A stretch of DNA of 42,836 nt from Micromonosporaceae bacterium (GCA_016880465.1 JAEHDK010000059.1:1-42836), one strand, 5' to 3'; shown: positions 24,811-34,080, counted from the first letter of the stretch. The notes: a model not told the origin generated them from the sequence alone. Made by a program: numbers and translations.

Positions 24811-26115
24811 ATGAGCACTGATCAAATGGAGCGGGTGCGACAATTCTGCGGCAGGGTAATTGCGCTGGTAGGCACGAGGACTGCCCGCTCCTCTATGGTG
24901 ATCTTTGCCGCCAGTCTGTTCTCGGCAGCCATGGCTTTCGTAGTGGCGTACTTTGCCACGAGGGTCCTCGGCCCCGAAGACTACGGTCGTTTCGCCACGA
25001 GCAACGCCATCGTGGTTATCATGGTTGGTCTGACCGACTTCGGAGTTTCCACCGCGCTTGTCAGGTTCACCAGCTGGCAGCTCAGCAACAAACCGCGCGT
25101 GGCCCCGTACTTCCAGGGCGCCTTCCGTCTTGAGCTGGCGGTCGGGTTACTGATCTTGGTAACCACTCTGTTCACTCCGCAGATTGCAGACTTCCTGGGC
25201 GGCCCCGACATGAGGCTGCCGACATACATAGGACTCATCTCCAGCTTCTTCCTGTCGATTGGGGCCTACGCCAACGCAATATTGCAAACGTACCAGCGCT
25301 TTAAGCTCATGGCCTCCCTCAATGCCGTGTTCTCTGCATTGCGCACGGTACTGTTCATATCCTTAGTCATGACATCCGCCCTCGCGCTTGCGACCGCCCT
25401 GTTCGCGAACCTCGTCGTGGCGGTGTTGACGCTCATGGTCGGCCTCATCGTGATACCAAGAACGGGCGTTCGTGCGTCCTGGGCCGATCAGAAACACGCT
25501 CTCGGGGAGATGTACGGCTTCGGCAAGTGGCTGATCGTTTCGTACTCACTCAACGCCGTGCTGTCTCGGCTCGACCTCGTTCTACTGTCTCACTTCCGCC
25601 CCGCCCTGGAAGTAGGGCAATACGCGGCTGCACTCCAGCTCGCTAGTTTTATGCCCCTGCTGATGTCGTCGCTGACGACGGTCTTGATACCGAAGATATC
25701 GGTTCTTTCGGACAGGGAGGTCCGGTCGTATCTGCGTAAGACACTGTTCGGTGCGACTGTGGTCGGCGTGCTTCTCGTGCCCATTGTTCTTCTGGCTGGG
25801 CCGCTCATCGACATCGTCTTTGGTGGCCATTACGCGAACGCGGTCTTGCCCTTCCAGTTGATAATGGCAAGCTTCATCCTCACGCTCTTCATCAATCCTC
25901 CGAGTCTACTGTTCTACAAGTGGAATAAGCCGAGCATCCTTACATACATGAACGTGACAACCGGCAGCACCATGGTGTTGCTCATGTGGGTGCTGACCCA
26001 AGGATTTGGTGCCGTTGGTGCGGCATCAGCACTCCTTATAAACACCGCCTTTGCTGGGTGCGTGTTCACGATCTTGTTACGCTACCATCTCCGAAGGATT
26101 GAAGTTGCGCATTGA
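24811..26115 (+). CDS. Wzx-type polysaccharide flippase (MOP family)
   Basis: A 434-residue, about 12-14 helix transporter of the polysaccharide-transport MOP superfamily. It starts with a cytoplasmic basic part, then SMVIFAASLFSAAMAFVVAY and the family-typical ATRVLGPEDYGRFATSNAIV. Later FGKWLIVSYSLNAVLSRLDL, VGQYAAALQLASFMPLLMSS and the second-half helices end at VFTILLRYHLRR. It would flip lipid-linked repeat units from inner to outer leaflet. ATG 24811-24813 is chosen; a TTG nine bases upstream is the alternative. The stop overlaps the next gene's start, so translation is likely coupled. Confidence 0.92.
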   Translation: MSTDQMERVRQFCGRVIALVGTRTARSSMVIFAASLFSAAMAFVVAYFATRVLGPEDYGRFATSNAIVVIMVGLTDFGVSTALVRFTSWQLSNKPRVAPYFQGAFRLELAVGLLILVTTLFTPQIADFLGGPDMRLPTYIGLISSFFLSIGAYANAILQTYQRFKLMASLNAVFSALRTVLFISLVMTSALALATALFANLVVAVLTLMVGLIVIPRTGVRASWADQKHALGEMYGFGKWLIVSYSLNAVLSRLDLVLLSHFRPALEVGQYAAALQLASFMPLLMSSLTTVLIPKISVLSDREVRSYLRKTLFGATVVGVLLVPIVLLAGPLIDIVFGGHYANAVLPFQLIMASFILTLFINPPSLLFYKWNKPSILTYMNVTTGSTMVLLMWVLTQGFGAVGAASALLINTAFAGCVFTILLRYHLRRIEVAH

Positions 26116-27217
26116 CAGGGCCCTTCGCGTTCTGCTGGTTTCCACACCTTCCGAAATCGGTGGCGGCGAACGCTATGTCGAACTGCTGGTGAGGCATCTG
26201 CCAGCGACGTTCGCCCTATTCACTCAGCACAAGGAATTCAGGTCCCTGGCGTTAGGGTGGGGGATTCCGGCGTGGCACCTCGTTGGTAGTGTGAAGCTCT
26301 ACAGCAGATGGCATCTCCGGTTCTTTGCTCTGCTGTTACCCCTGTATTGGCTCCAATACTGCGTACTCTTCCTTCGATGGAGACCGGACATCGTGCATGT
26401 TCAGTCGAACGAGGAGAAGATATCCGTTGCGCTGCCGGCAAGAGTATTTAAGATACCCGTGATATGGACTATGCACGGCCCGATTGACGTCACCGGAAGC
26501 CGACTATACGCGGGATTGTTCGAACGGTCCGCTGCCCACGTCCGTTCCGTTGTCTGTATCTCAGAGTACGTCAAGAGGTCTTTGCTGGAGACCGGACTTG
26601 ACGCTCGAAAGGTTCTCGTAATTCCCAATGGAGTCGACCTGACGACGCATGAGTTTGGGCACCACGGAGGCCGGTATGTGACCTTCTTGGGAAGACTCGA
26701 GGAGGTCAAGAACCCTAGGCTCTTTGTCAATTCGTGTGTTGCTGTGGCAGCTCACTACCCGCAAGCCCGGTTCCGTATCATTGGTAGCGGAACCCTGGAA
26801 CCTGAGCTTCGGGCCATGGTTCGGCAGGCTGGCATGGAACGATCGTTTTGTTTCGAGGGTTGGCTGTCTAACCCCCGCCCGCTCCTTCTTGAGGCTTCCG
26901 TCTTGGTTGTATCTTCTGATGTCGAGGGTCAAGGTTTTTCCGCGATAGAAGCGATGGCTCTAGGAGTGCCGGTAGTGGCCACGGCTGTCGGGGGCTTGGT
27001 AGAGGTTATTGATGACGGTTCTACGGGCATCCTGTGTCAGCCCCGAAGCGTCGAGTCGGTCTCTGCGGGCATAGCGCGCGTCTTGAGCGACGATAAGCTC
27101 GCCCAACACTTGGCCCGCTCCGCACGAATTAAGGTTGAAGCCAAATACTCCCTAACGAGCATGATCGCGGGTACGGAACAGGCATACGCGGAGGCGGTTC
27201 GTGCGAAAGCCCACTAG
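26105..27217 (+). CDS. GT4-type glycosyltransferase
   Basis: A 370-residue GT-B enzyme. N-terminal LLVSTPSEIGGGERYVELLV with the glycine-rich acceptor loop; C-terminal VTFLGRLEEVKNPRLFVNSC, FCFEGWLSNPRPLLLEASVL and SDVEGQGFSAIEAMALGVPV, with E-x7-E, then EVIDDGSTGILCQP. TTG 26105-26107 is taken as start because AAGGA lies six bases before it and homology begins a few residues later; the frame is open further upstream inside the flippase gene. The 11-base overlap with the flippase and the 17-base overlap with the next gene point to one coupled operon. Confidence 0.9.
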   Translation: MRIDRALRVLLVSTPSEIGGGERYVELLVRHLPATFALFTQHKEFRSLALGWGIPAWHLVGSVKLYSRWHLRFFALLLPLYWLQYCVLFLRWRPDIVHVQSNEEKISVALPARVFKIPVIWTMHGPIDVTGSRLYAGLFERSAAHVRSVVCISEYVKRSLLETGLDARKVLVIPNGVDLTTHEFGHHGGRYVTFLGRLEEVKNPRLFVNSCVAVAAHYPQARFRIIGSGTLEPELRAMVRQAGMERSFCFEGWLSNPRPLLLEASVLVVSSDVEGQGFSAIEAMALGVPVVATAVGGLVEVIDDGSTGILCQPRSVESVSAGIARVLSDDKLAQHLARSARIKVEAKYSLTSMIAGTEQAYAEAVRAKAH

Positions 27218-28307
27218 CATACTGTATGTCCGGCCCAACCAGGGCGGGGTGCGCATTTATAGCGACCTGATGCTTCGGCCCTTAAATCAGAGCGCAGAGT
27301 TGGACGTCGAGAGCCTCCTGGTCGAGGAACGCACATCTTTGGGAATCATGCAGGGCCTGCTTCTTGGGTTGCGGCTTGCTTGGAGCCGACAGGACGCGCT
27401 CTACATTGAACTCGGCGCTCACGGTACTCGTACAGCCTGGGCGATGTTGGTTGTCGGGGCCTTAGGAAAGAAATACTTCCTGACGGTGCACGATGGCGCG
27501 ATCGTCGTCGAGACGATGTTTCCCTTTACCGTCCTAAGGAGTCTTCCGAAACCAATCTGCAGTGTCGCCAATCGCTTGTCCCGACTCGCAGACGCGATGT
27601 TTAGGCGCCGTCTCCTGAACCGTGTGATCGATCAGGCATCGGCCGTGTTCTCCTTAGCGCCCGCCCAGGTGGTGTTTGGTCGACGGGCCAAGTATCTGCC
27701 GCCTCCTTCGTACGTTAAGCAACAGCACACCTACGTTCAGCCGATGACTCCGGTTGTCGGATTTGTGGGGTTCTGGGGCGGCGCCAAGGGCATCGAGACC
27801 CTGACACGCGCACTGGCGTACCTCCACGACGAGGGTTTGACGTGCCGCGCGATCATCGGCGGGTCGACCGGGGATATCGGGGATTCCTATTCGAGGGCGA
27901 TTCGGAAGTCGGCCTCACAGTTGAGCCTTGATGCGGAGTTCCCTGGGTTCATCCCCGATGATCGCATGGAGTCTTTCGTCGGTGGCTTGAGCGTACTCGT
28001 AATTCCCTATTTACGCGAGCATCCGGCCAGCTCGAGCGGGGTCGCTGTGTGGGGCTTGTCGCTGGGTGTTCCTGTGGTTGCTTCGGATATACCTGCGCTG
28101 AGGCGGCAACTAGGTAACAGCGCGGTCTACTTTGAGCCGGGCAATTCCATGGAGTTGGCCGCAGCGTTGAGGTCCGTCCTGAACGACCGGGAGGTCGCTG
28201 TTAAGCGCGCCCGGGACGGCCAAGCGCGGTTCCATCATGAGCACAGCGATGAAGCCATAGGCCGGTTGGTAGCTGAGTACATTACGGACTCAATGGCGGC
28301 GCCATGA
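27201..28307 (+). CDS. Divergent GT-B glycosyltransferase
   Basis: A 368-residue GT-B-like protein. The N-terminal half (LYVRPNQGGVRIYSDLMLRP, YFLTVHDGAIVVETMFPFTV) and the C-terminal Rossmann half (VVGFVGFWGGAKGIETLTRA, FPGFIPDDRMESFVGGLSVL, GLSLGVPVVASDIPALRRQL, AVYFEP) follow the GT4 plan. The usual E-x7-E pair is altered: the position reads EHPASSSGVAVWGLS, so the second acidic residue is missing. It may use a different donor contact or be inactive. GTG 27201-27203 overlaps the previous gene by 17 bases. It is the last intact gene of the operon. Confidence 0.85.
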   Translation: MRKPTSILYVRPNQGGVRIYSDLMLRPLNQSAELDVESLLVEERTSLGIMQGLLLGLRLAWSRQDALYIELGAHGTRTAWAMLVVGALGKKYFLTVHDGAIVVETMFPFTVLRSLPKPICSVANRLSRLADAMFRRRLLNRVIDQASAVFSLAPAQVVFGRRAKYLPPPSYVKQQHTYVQPMTPVVGFVGFWGGAKGIETLTRALAYLHDEGLTCRAIIGGSTGDIGDSYSRAIRKSASQLSLDAEFPGFIPDDRMESFVGGLSVLVIPYLREHPASSSGVAVWGLSLGVPVVASDIPALRRQLGNSAVYFEPGNSMELAAALRSVLNDREVAVKRARDGQARFHHEHSDEAIGRLVAEYITDSMAAP

Positions 28308-28387
28308 TCGCCGCCGACAATCAGGTCGTCGGATGAGGGTGCCCCGCTCGGCGCTGGGTGATCCGGCGGGCCGCTATACGAGTCGAT

Positions 28388-28480
28388 TCGCGAACTCACC
28401 CCCAATACCTGACCTTCCTAAACGACCTCGCCACCGTAGTCCGCTCACAGGGAGAACTCACAAATGCGATCGACCTTCGC
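28388..28480 (+). pseudogene. Possible TPR-repeat protein fragment
   Basis: About 30 codons on the plus strand read HPQYLTFLNDLATVVRSQGE followed by LTNAIDL, similar to a single repeat of actinobacterial tetratricopeptide proteins (H-P-x-x-L-x-x-L-N-x-L-A-x-V ... Q-G-x-L-x-x-A-I-x-L). No further repeats follow and no start is present. The match is short, so support is modest. Confidence 0.4.
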
Positions 28481-28571
28481 TGGCGCTCCTACGCCGAGGT
28501 CGACGCCGACGAGCGCGACCCGGTGAACCAGCCCGATGGCGGCAAGCTGTTCGGCGACCTGAAGTACAGGT

Positions 28572-28854
28572 CATCAGTACAGGTCGGCCGGTACCGCAGC
28601 AGAGATAATCTCGTAGGCAACGTAGCTTTCGCCGACGTTGCGCCTGGACAGCTCAACGAGCAGCTCCCGCCGCCGCGGCCCAGCTCGACCACGCTTGCCG
28701 CGGGCTTCCTCCCGCATTGCCGGAGCAGTCGAGCGATCTTGCCAGCGTTCACCTCCGCCAGGAGCGCGCGCCAGCGCCGCCAGCCATCATTGGCCTCGTA
28801 GTCGGAGTAGTAGTCGTCGAAGAACTGCTGAATCGATTCGCCGGATTGCGTCAC
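28572..28854 (-). pseudogene. SAM-dependent methyltransferase N-terminal relic
   Basis: GTG 28852-28854 opens a frame reading IQQFFDDYYSDYEANDGWRR then ARLLRQCGRKPAASVVELG, which is the N-terminal helix and motif I beginning of class I methyltransferases. After VVELG a frameshift is needed; the other frame gives RELLVELSRRNVGESYVAYE and stops at 28572. The usual remaining 150 or more residues are absent. It lies 42 bases after the LCP stop on the same strand, so it was once its operon neighbour, perhaps for sugar O-methylation. Confidence 0.65.
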
Positions 28855-28895
28855 GCGGGCATCATGGGCCTGGGACGCGCGGCCGAGCCGCCCGC

Positions 28896-29993
28896 TCATT
28901 TCCCGCCGGCCGCGGCTATTTCGGCAGTGCTGTCCCGGCGGACGGCGTCGTAGAAGAGCTTCGCCTTCTCGACGTCGGCCAGAACCACGCTCTCGGTGCC
29001 GATCATGCCGATGCCCTTTGTCGGGCTGGTGTAGAAGGCCAGATTCTCGCTCCTCAGGTGACGCAGCTGCATCGCCATATCGAAGATGTTAAGAGTGCCA
29101 TCCACGGCCACCGCGTTTGCGGTCGCCCTGAGGAAGGAGTTGAGCCGCACCGGGTTGGCGAGCAGGCCACCTGACGCGGCCTTGTTCAGGATCGCCTTGA
29201 TCACCTGCTGTTGGTGCCGGATCCGCGTGAAGTCGCCATCACGGAACGCGTATCGCTCGCGCGCATAGTCCAACGCGGCAGCCCCGTTCATCACCTGTGG
29301 TCCCTTGCGGAACTCGCGTATGCCGTTGGTGTTGAGGGAATGCGTCGAAGTGAAGGCTTCCTCGACGTTGATCTCTACACCACCGAGTGCGTCGATGATC
29401 TCCTTGAATCCAGAGAAGTCCACCATGGCGACGTGATCGATGCGAACGCCGGTGAAGCTTTCCACCGCCTGAACGGTCAGCGGGATGCCACCCCAAGCGA
29501 ACGCCGCGTTGATCTTGGCATCCGTGTCGCCGTACCGGCCGTTCTTCGACTTGGGCACGTGCACCCAGGTATCCCGTGGGATTGACATCATCTGGGCGCT
29601 CGATCGGTCCTTCGCCACGTGGAGGATCATGATCGTGTCACTTCGCGACCCGGACGTATTCGCCGGGTCCCGGGTATCGCTGCCGAGCACGAGGAAGTTC
29701 AACGCATCCTTGGCCGATTCCGCCTTCCCGGGACGCGCCGCCTCGGGCACGTCCTGGAAAGCGTCGACGCGCTTCACACCGGACTCGACGGACCTCAGGT
29801 AGAGGCTTACGCCGATGAGGCCGCCGCCGCCGAACAGCGCCAACGTCGCCGCCACCATGAGTGCGATCCGCCGTCCACGGCGGCGCCGACGACGTCGGCG
29901 AGTTTCCTCGTCGACCCCGCCATACTGGCGGTGGTGGACCGTCTCGAAGATCTGCGTGGCGTCGCGATCGACGAGCCGCTGTCGGGATGGCAT
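28896..29993 (-). CDS. LytR-CpsA-Psr (LCP) family ligase
   Basis: A 365-residue membrane-anchored enzyme that transfers lipid-linked polymers onto peptidoglycan outside the membrane. A basic cytoplasmic stretch (DEETRRRRRRRRGRR) precedes one helix (IALMVAATLALFGGGGLIGV), then the catalytic domain with NFLVLGSDTRDPANTSGSRS and DTIMILHV (the Asp and Arg pyrophosphate contacts), MSIPRDTWVHVP, KINAAFAWGG and DYARERYAFRDGDFTRIRHQ, all LCP hallmarks. Start ATG 29991-29993. Host-like GC composition. Divergent from the sugar transferase, so the two share a control region. It probably attaches the polymer made by this locus to the wall. Confidence 0.95.
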   Translation of the reverse strand: MPSRQRLVDRDATQIFETVHHRQYGGVDEETRRRRRRRRGRRIALMVAATLALFGGGGLIGVSLYLRSVESGVKRVDAFQDVPEAARPGKAESAKDALNFLVLGSDTRDPANTSGSRSDTIMILHVAKDRSSAQMMSIPRDTWVHVPKSKNGRYGDTDAKINAAFAWGGIPLTVQAVESFTGVRIDHVAMVDFSGFKEIIDALGGVEINVEEAFTSTHSLNTNGIREFRKGPQVMNGAAALDYARERYAFRDGDFTRIRHQQQVIKAILNKAASGGLLANPVRLNSFLRATANAVAVDGTLNIFDMAMQLRHLRSENLAFYTSPTKGIGMIGTESVVLADVEKAKLFYDAVRRDSTAEIAAAGGK

Positions 29994-30089
29994 GACGTCG
30001 AGCGTACTTACTCAAACAAAGTTGCGAGTGCGAGGAGTGTCTTTCGGGATGGGTCCTGTCGTCGTGTACTCGATCAGTTACCCACAGTG

Positions 30090-30118
30090 TTGAACACGGC
30101 TAAAGACTCCAATATCAC
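30090..30118 (+). promoter_or_regulatory. Possible promoter of the sugar transferase gene
   Basis: TTGAAC (30090-30095) and TATCAC (30113-30118) are separated by 17 bases in the divergent gap between the LCP and sugar transferase genes. Both hexamers are close to sigma-70 consensus. This is suggestive only. Confidence 0.3.
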
Positions 30119-30266
30119 TATCTAGCCTGACAAAGCACCCGGATGGACTTTCGAACCCGGATCGAAACGGCCAGCACCTAGTCGAAGTGGGTCGCGGAGC
30201 CGTACGATGCACGTGCTCTGACGGCTGGCGGCCAGCTGGCCCTAAGGGACCAAGACGGGGATGGTC

Positions 30267-31826
30267 ATGGACTCTTCGGATCAGTCCGCCACAACCTACG
30301 AGGCAACCAAGGAACGACCAGTCGCAGGCGCCGTCAACAGTACGTCCGCCGACAGGCCAATCATCGACGTTGCGATCAACACCGGGCAACCACCGCACCA
30401 CGTCAGCAGCCATCGGCGCGAGGACCGCGAGAAGGATAACCGCGCGGATACCACGGTTGTCCTGCCCTATGTCGGCTCCCGGAGGTCCAAGCGAACACGC
30501 CCGCTGCGTGCCTGGATGCTGACGCTCCCGGTTGACCTGGCCGCCATGCTGGCGCCGCTGCTGTGGACCAGGCAGTACTGGAAGGGCACACTGTTCACCG
30601 CTGGGCTGACAGCCGCCATCTTCGCCGTCGGCGGGCTCTACAGCGGACGCCGTCACCTCAGCATCCTCGACGAGCTGCCCAGCCTGTGCGGGCGGCTGTT
30701 CGCCTCGGCGGCCGTGGTCGCCATCATCGCCGCCGAGCGGCACGACTCGGTGGCCTATGTCGCCCCGTTCCTGGAGGGCGTCGCGGCCTCGGCCGGCCTC
30801 GTGATCGTGGGTCGGGCGCTCACGAGGATGGCGGTTGTCTTCGCCCGCCGCCGGCGATGGGTCGAGCACGGCGCCATCATCGTGGGCGGCGGTCCGGTCG
30901 CCACCGAGCTGGCTCGGCTTCTGCGGCGCTATCCGGAGTACGGGCTGCGGTTCACCGGGTTCGTCGACGTGGAGAGCGCACAGCACCGAACCGCAGAGCT
31001 GCAGCCGCTGATCGGGCACCTCGACGACATCGAGATGATGATCGCGATAACGCAGACGGACGTGGTGATCATCGCCGACGTCGAATGCTCCGATTCGAAG
31101 CTCGTCGAGATCGCCCGGCGGCCGGCATTGATGCGCTGCGACCTCTGGGTTGTTCCCCGGCTTCGCGAGTTCCAGGCGCATCACACGGTACCGGACCATA
31201 TCGGGGCGATTCCCGTCGTCCGTGCCCGCCGTGCGACGTTGAGCGGCCCGAAGTGGGCCGTCAAACGCACCTCGGACATTGTGTTCGCCTCAGTCGCGCT
31301 GGTCGTGCTCAGCCCTGTGCTGTTGCTGTGTGCGTTGGCGACGTTCATCGAAGGCGGGCGCGGAATCTTCTTCCGACAGCAGCGGATCGGGCGGTACGGC
31401 AAGCCATTCGACGTCATCAAGTTCCGCTCGATGCGCCCACGCGACACGAACGAGTCCGATACCAACTGGTCCGTCGCGGGAGATCCGCGTATCGGCCCGG
31501 TCGGGCGGTTCTTGCGTCGCACGTCGCTCGACGAGCTGCCTCAGCTGTGGAACATCCTGCGCGGCGACATGACGATCGTCGGCCCGCGTCCGGAGCGCCC
31601 GTTCTTCGTCGACCAGTTCACCGCGGAAAACCCTGACTATGCGCTGCGTCACCGGGTGCCCGCCGGCCTCACCGGGCTCGCACAGGTGAGTGGTCTTCGT
31701 GGGGACACGCCGATCGCCGACCGGGCCCGGTTCGACAACTACTACATCGAGAACTGGTCGCTCTGGCTGGATTTGAAGGTATTCCTGCGTACGGTGGCCG
31801 AGGTGTTCCGCGGCGGCGGCAGGTGA
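30267..31826 (+). CDS. Polyprenyl-phosphate sugar-1-phosphate transferase (initiating sugar transferase)
   Basis: A 519-residue enzyme that starts repeat-unit synthesis by moving a sugar-1-phosphate from a nucleotide sugar to the lipid carrier. After a disordered 80-residue N-terminus come membrane helices (MLTLPVDLAAMLAPLLW and others) and a CoA-binding-3-like Rossmann region (HGAIIVGGGPVATELARLLR). The C-terminal third is the bacterial sugar transferase domain: KRTSDIVFASVALVVLSPVL, IFFRQQRIGRYGKPFDVIKF, RTSLDELPQLWNILRGDM and TIVGPRPERPFF, RVPAGLTGLAQVSGLRGDT. ATG 30267 fits GGGG spacing better than ATG 30261. Host-like composition. Confidence 0.94.
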   Translation: MDSSDQSATTYEATKERPVAGAVNSTSADRPIIDVAINTGQPPHHVSSHRREDREKDNRADTTVVLPYVGSRRSKRTRPLRAWMLTLPVDLAAMLAPLLWTRQYWKGTLFTAGLTAAIFAVGGLYSGRRHLSILDELPSLCGRLFASAAVVAIIAAERHDSVAYVAPFLEGVAASAGLVIVGRALTRMAVVFARRRRWVEHGAIIVGGGPVATELARLLRRYPEYGLRFTGFVDVESAQHRTAELQPLIGHLDDIEMMIAITQTDVVIIADVECSDSKLVEIARRPALMRCDLWVVPRLREFQAHHTVPDHIGAIPVVRARRATLSGPKWAVKRTSDIVFASVALVVLSPVLLLCALATFIEGGRGIFFRQQRIGRYGKPFDVIKFRSMRPRDTNESDTNWSVAGDPRIGPVGRFLRRTSLDELPQLWNILRGDMTIVGPRPERPFFVDQFTAENPDYALRHRVPAGLTGLAQVSGLRGDTPIADRARFDNYYIENWSLWLDLKVFLRTVAEVFRGGGR

Positions 31827-32283
31827 CCGTCGCCGCCTAAAGAGAGCTGTCGGGTCGGCCGCTGGAAACTCGACGCTCGGTAGCCCGCGGACGGGTGAGC
31901 AATCCAGCCGCCCTCGCCGATCGCCGGCGCGATGCCCAGGAACGCTCGCCGCCACCGCACCGGCAGCGTGCAACAGACGTTGCGCAGCGACCGGAACCGG
32001 CGCTTCAATCACGCAAGACCGAGGTCACTCTTCCCCGCTCGCTGTGGGTGTCAAGGCTCTGCCGGTGGTGCTCGACGACGCGTTCGCGTGTCGCCGTTCT
32101 GATCAGGATGGCGTCTGGTTGACACCCCATCAGGACGACGTCCCGCAAGCACATCAGGACCCACCGCAGTGCGCCGCGCTGTTCTCCGGACGACGCGGGA
32201 CCGACAGATCCAGTTGCGGCTGCCGACGTATCCTGCTGATGGCGGTTCACGCGGTGTTGGATTCGGGTTGACGGTGAGGGCAG
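31827..32283. other. Gene-free stretch between the sugar transferase and the LuxR-type gene
   Basis: No protein homology or clear terminator was recognised. The right end holds the ribosome binding site and probably the promoter of the TPR/LuxR gene. Confidence 0.35.
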
Positions 32284-33939
32284 GTGGCTAGCATCGGTGG
32301 GACCGGAGAGCGGCAGTCCGACTTGGTTCGGGGCCGCGACGCGGCGCGGACATATGCATGGGCCGACGCATTCGAGGCGCTGTCCCTAGCAGATCGATCG
32401 GCTTTGCTGGACGCTGATGATCTTCACTTGCTGGCCACGGCGGCATATCTAGTGGGCCGCGTGCCCGAGTGCGTGGCCGCACTCCGGCGGGCCTGTGAGT
32501 TGCACGTCCAGGGCGGCCGGCCACGGGAGGCCGTCCGCGCGATGTTCTGGATCGCGTACGCGTTGGGCAACCAGGGCGACGTCGCGCAGGCCGGTGGTTG
32601 GCTGGCCCGGGCCGGACATCTGTTGGAGGGTCAGCCGCCGGGGTGTGCCGAGCAGGGTCTGGTGCTAGGAGCAATGGCGTTCCGGCACATGATGGCCGGC
32701 GACTTCACGCAGGGCCATGCCCTGGCGGAGCGGGCCGCGGAGATCGGCCGGGCAACGGGTGACCCGGACGCACTGGGCTTGGCGTTGACCCAGTGCGGTG
32801 GCGCGCTGCTCAAGCTGGGCCACCCGGCTGACGCGATGGCGTTGTTCGATGAGGCGATGGTGGCGGTGGTCTCGGCGGAGATCTCGCCGATCGCTGCCGG
32901 AACGGTCTACTGCTCGGTGATCTCGATGTGTGGGGAGCTGGCCGAGCTGCGGCGGGCGCGGGAATGGACCGAGGCGCTCGACACCTGGTGTGCCAAGCAG
33001 CCGGACCTGGCTGCTTTCACCGGGCAATGTCTGGTGCACCGGGCGGAACTGTTGCAGCTGCGCGGGCACTGGCCCGAGGCGATCGCTGAGGCCGAGCGGG
33101 CGTGCGTGCGACTGGCCGGGTCTATCGACTCCCTCGCGACCGGCGCGGCCCGTTACCGGCAGGCGGAGATCCACCGTGTCAGCGGTGATCTCGCTGCCGC
33201 CGAACTGGCATACCGGCAGGCAAGCGAATGGGGACATGAGCCGTTCCCCGGCCTGGCGCTGCTGCGCCTGGCTCAGGGCGACACGGGCGCGGCGCAGGCG
33301 GCGATGCGCCGGGTCCTCAGCGAGACCACCGACCCGTTGCGGCGCGCCAGGTTGCTGCCTGCCCAGGTCGAGATCGCGTTGGCGGCGGGGGACCGGCCGG
33401 CCGCCGACCAGGCCGCGCGGGAGCTGACCGACGTTGCGGGCCGATTCGCGACGGCGGCGCTGTGCGCCGCAGCCGACTACGCGCGAGCGGCGGTCCTGCT
33501 CGACCAGAGCGAGCCCGCCGGCGCATTGGTTGCCCTACGCACTGCGGTCAACCGGTGGCGAGATCTCGACGTGCCCTACGAGACCGCCCGCACCCGGGTA
33601 TTGATCGCGCTTGCCTGCCGCCAGATGGACGATCAAGATACGGCGACGCTGGAGCTGGATGCAGCCGCACGGACCTTCGCGGCGCTTGGCGCAGGGCCAG
33701 ACCGGGCCCGTGTCGGCGCACTGGCCACCGAGCAGCCGGCGCCATCGCACGGCCTGACCGCGCGGGAACTGCAGGTGCTGCGCCTAGTCGCCACCGGGAA
33801 GACAAACCACGCGATCGCCAACGAGCTGGTGTTGTCGGAGAAGACGGTCGAACGGCACCTGAGCAACCTGTTCACCAAGATCGGTGTTTCATCGCGGGCG
33901 GCCGCGACCGCATACGCGTACCAGCACCAGCTGGTGTAG
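32284..33939 (+). CDS. TPR-containing LuxR-family transcriptional regulator
   Basis: A 551-residue regulator. Most of the protein (20-470) is alpha-helical in TPR-like pairs, for example ALRRACELHVQGGRPREAVR, ALTQCGGALLKLGHPADAMA, LRGHWPEAIAEAERACVRLA and YRQAEIHRVSGDLAAAELAY. The last 65 residues are a LuxR/GerE helix-turn-helix (LTARELQVLRLVATGKTNHA, IANELVLSEKTVERHLSNLF, then TKIGVSS). It lacks the N-terminal AAA ATPase of LAL/MalT regulators, so it is the shorter TPR-only type. GTG 32284-32286 has GAGGG upstream. A flavin monooxygenase gene begins about 140 bases after its stop in the same direction and is a plausible target or partner. Confidence 0.92.
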   Translation: MASIGGTGERQSDLVRGRDAARTYAWADAFEALSLADRSALLDADDLHLLATAAYLVGRVPECVAALRRACELHVQGGRPREAVRAMFWIAYALGNQGDVAQAGGWLARAGHLLEGQPPGCAEQGLVLGAMAFRHMMAGDFTQGHALAERAAEIGRATGDPDALGLALTQCGGALLKLGHPADAMALFDEAMVAVVSAEISPIAAGTVYCSVISMCGELAELRRAREWTEALDTWCAKQPDLAAFTGQCLVHRAELLQLRGHWPEAIAEAERACVRLAGSIDSLATGAARYRQAEIHRVSGDLAAAELAYRQASEWGHEPFPGLALLRLAQGDTGAAQAAMRRVLSETTDPLRRARLLPAQVEIALAAGDRPAADQAARELTDVAGRFATAALCAAADYARAAVLLDQSEPAGALVALRTAVNRWRDLDVPYETARTRVLIALACRQMDDQDTATLELDAAARTFAALGAGPDRARVGALATEQPAPSHGLTARELQVLRLVATGKTNHAIANELVLSEKTVERHLSNLFTKIGVSSRAAATAYAYQHQLV

Positions 33940-34080
33940 CACCGGCTGCGGGAAATCCCTCACGGCCGTCGCCGGGCGAATGCGGGATTCGCCCGACGCA
34001 TGCCAGCCCGCTCACCTCCTACCGTCCCTCCCAGGGCAAGGTCGATCGACCGCCCGGACGTCACGACAGGGGTGAGTGAG

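Noticed and set aside
30078-31199. A 373-codon minus-strand frame antisense to the sugar transferase
   Set aside because: No motif, and it runs through the divergent promoter region; the plus-strand protein has all domain hallmarks.
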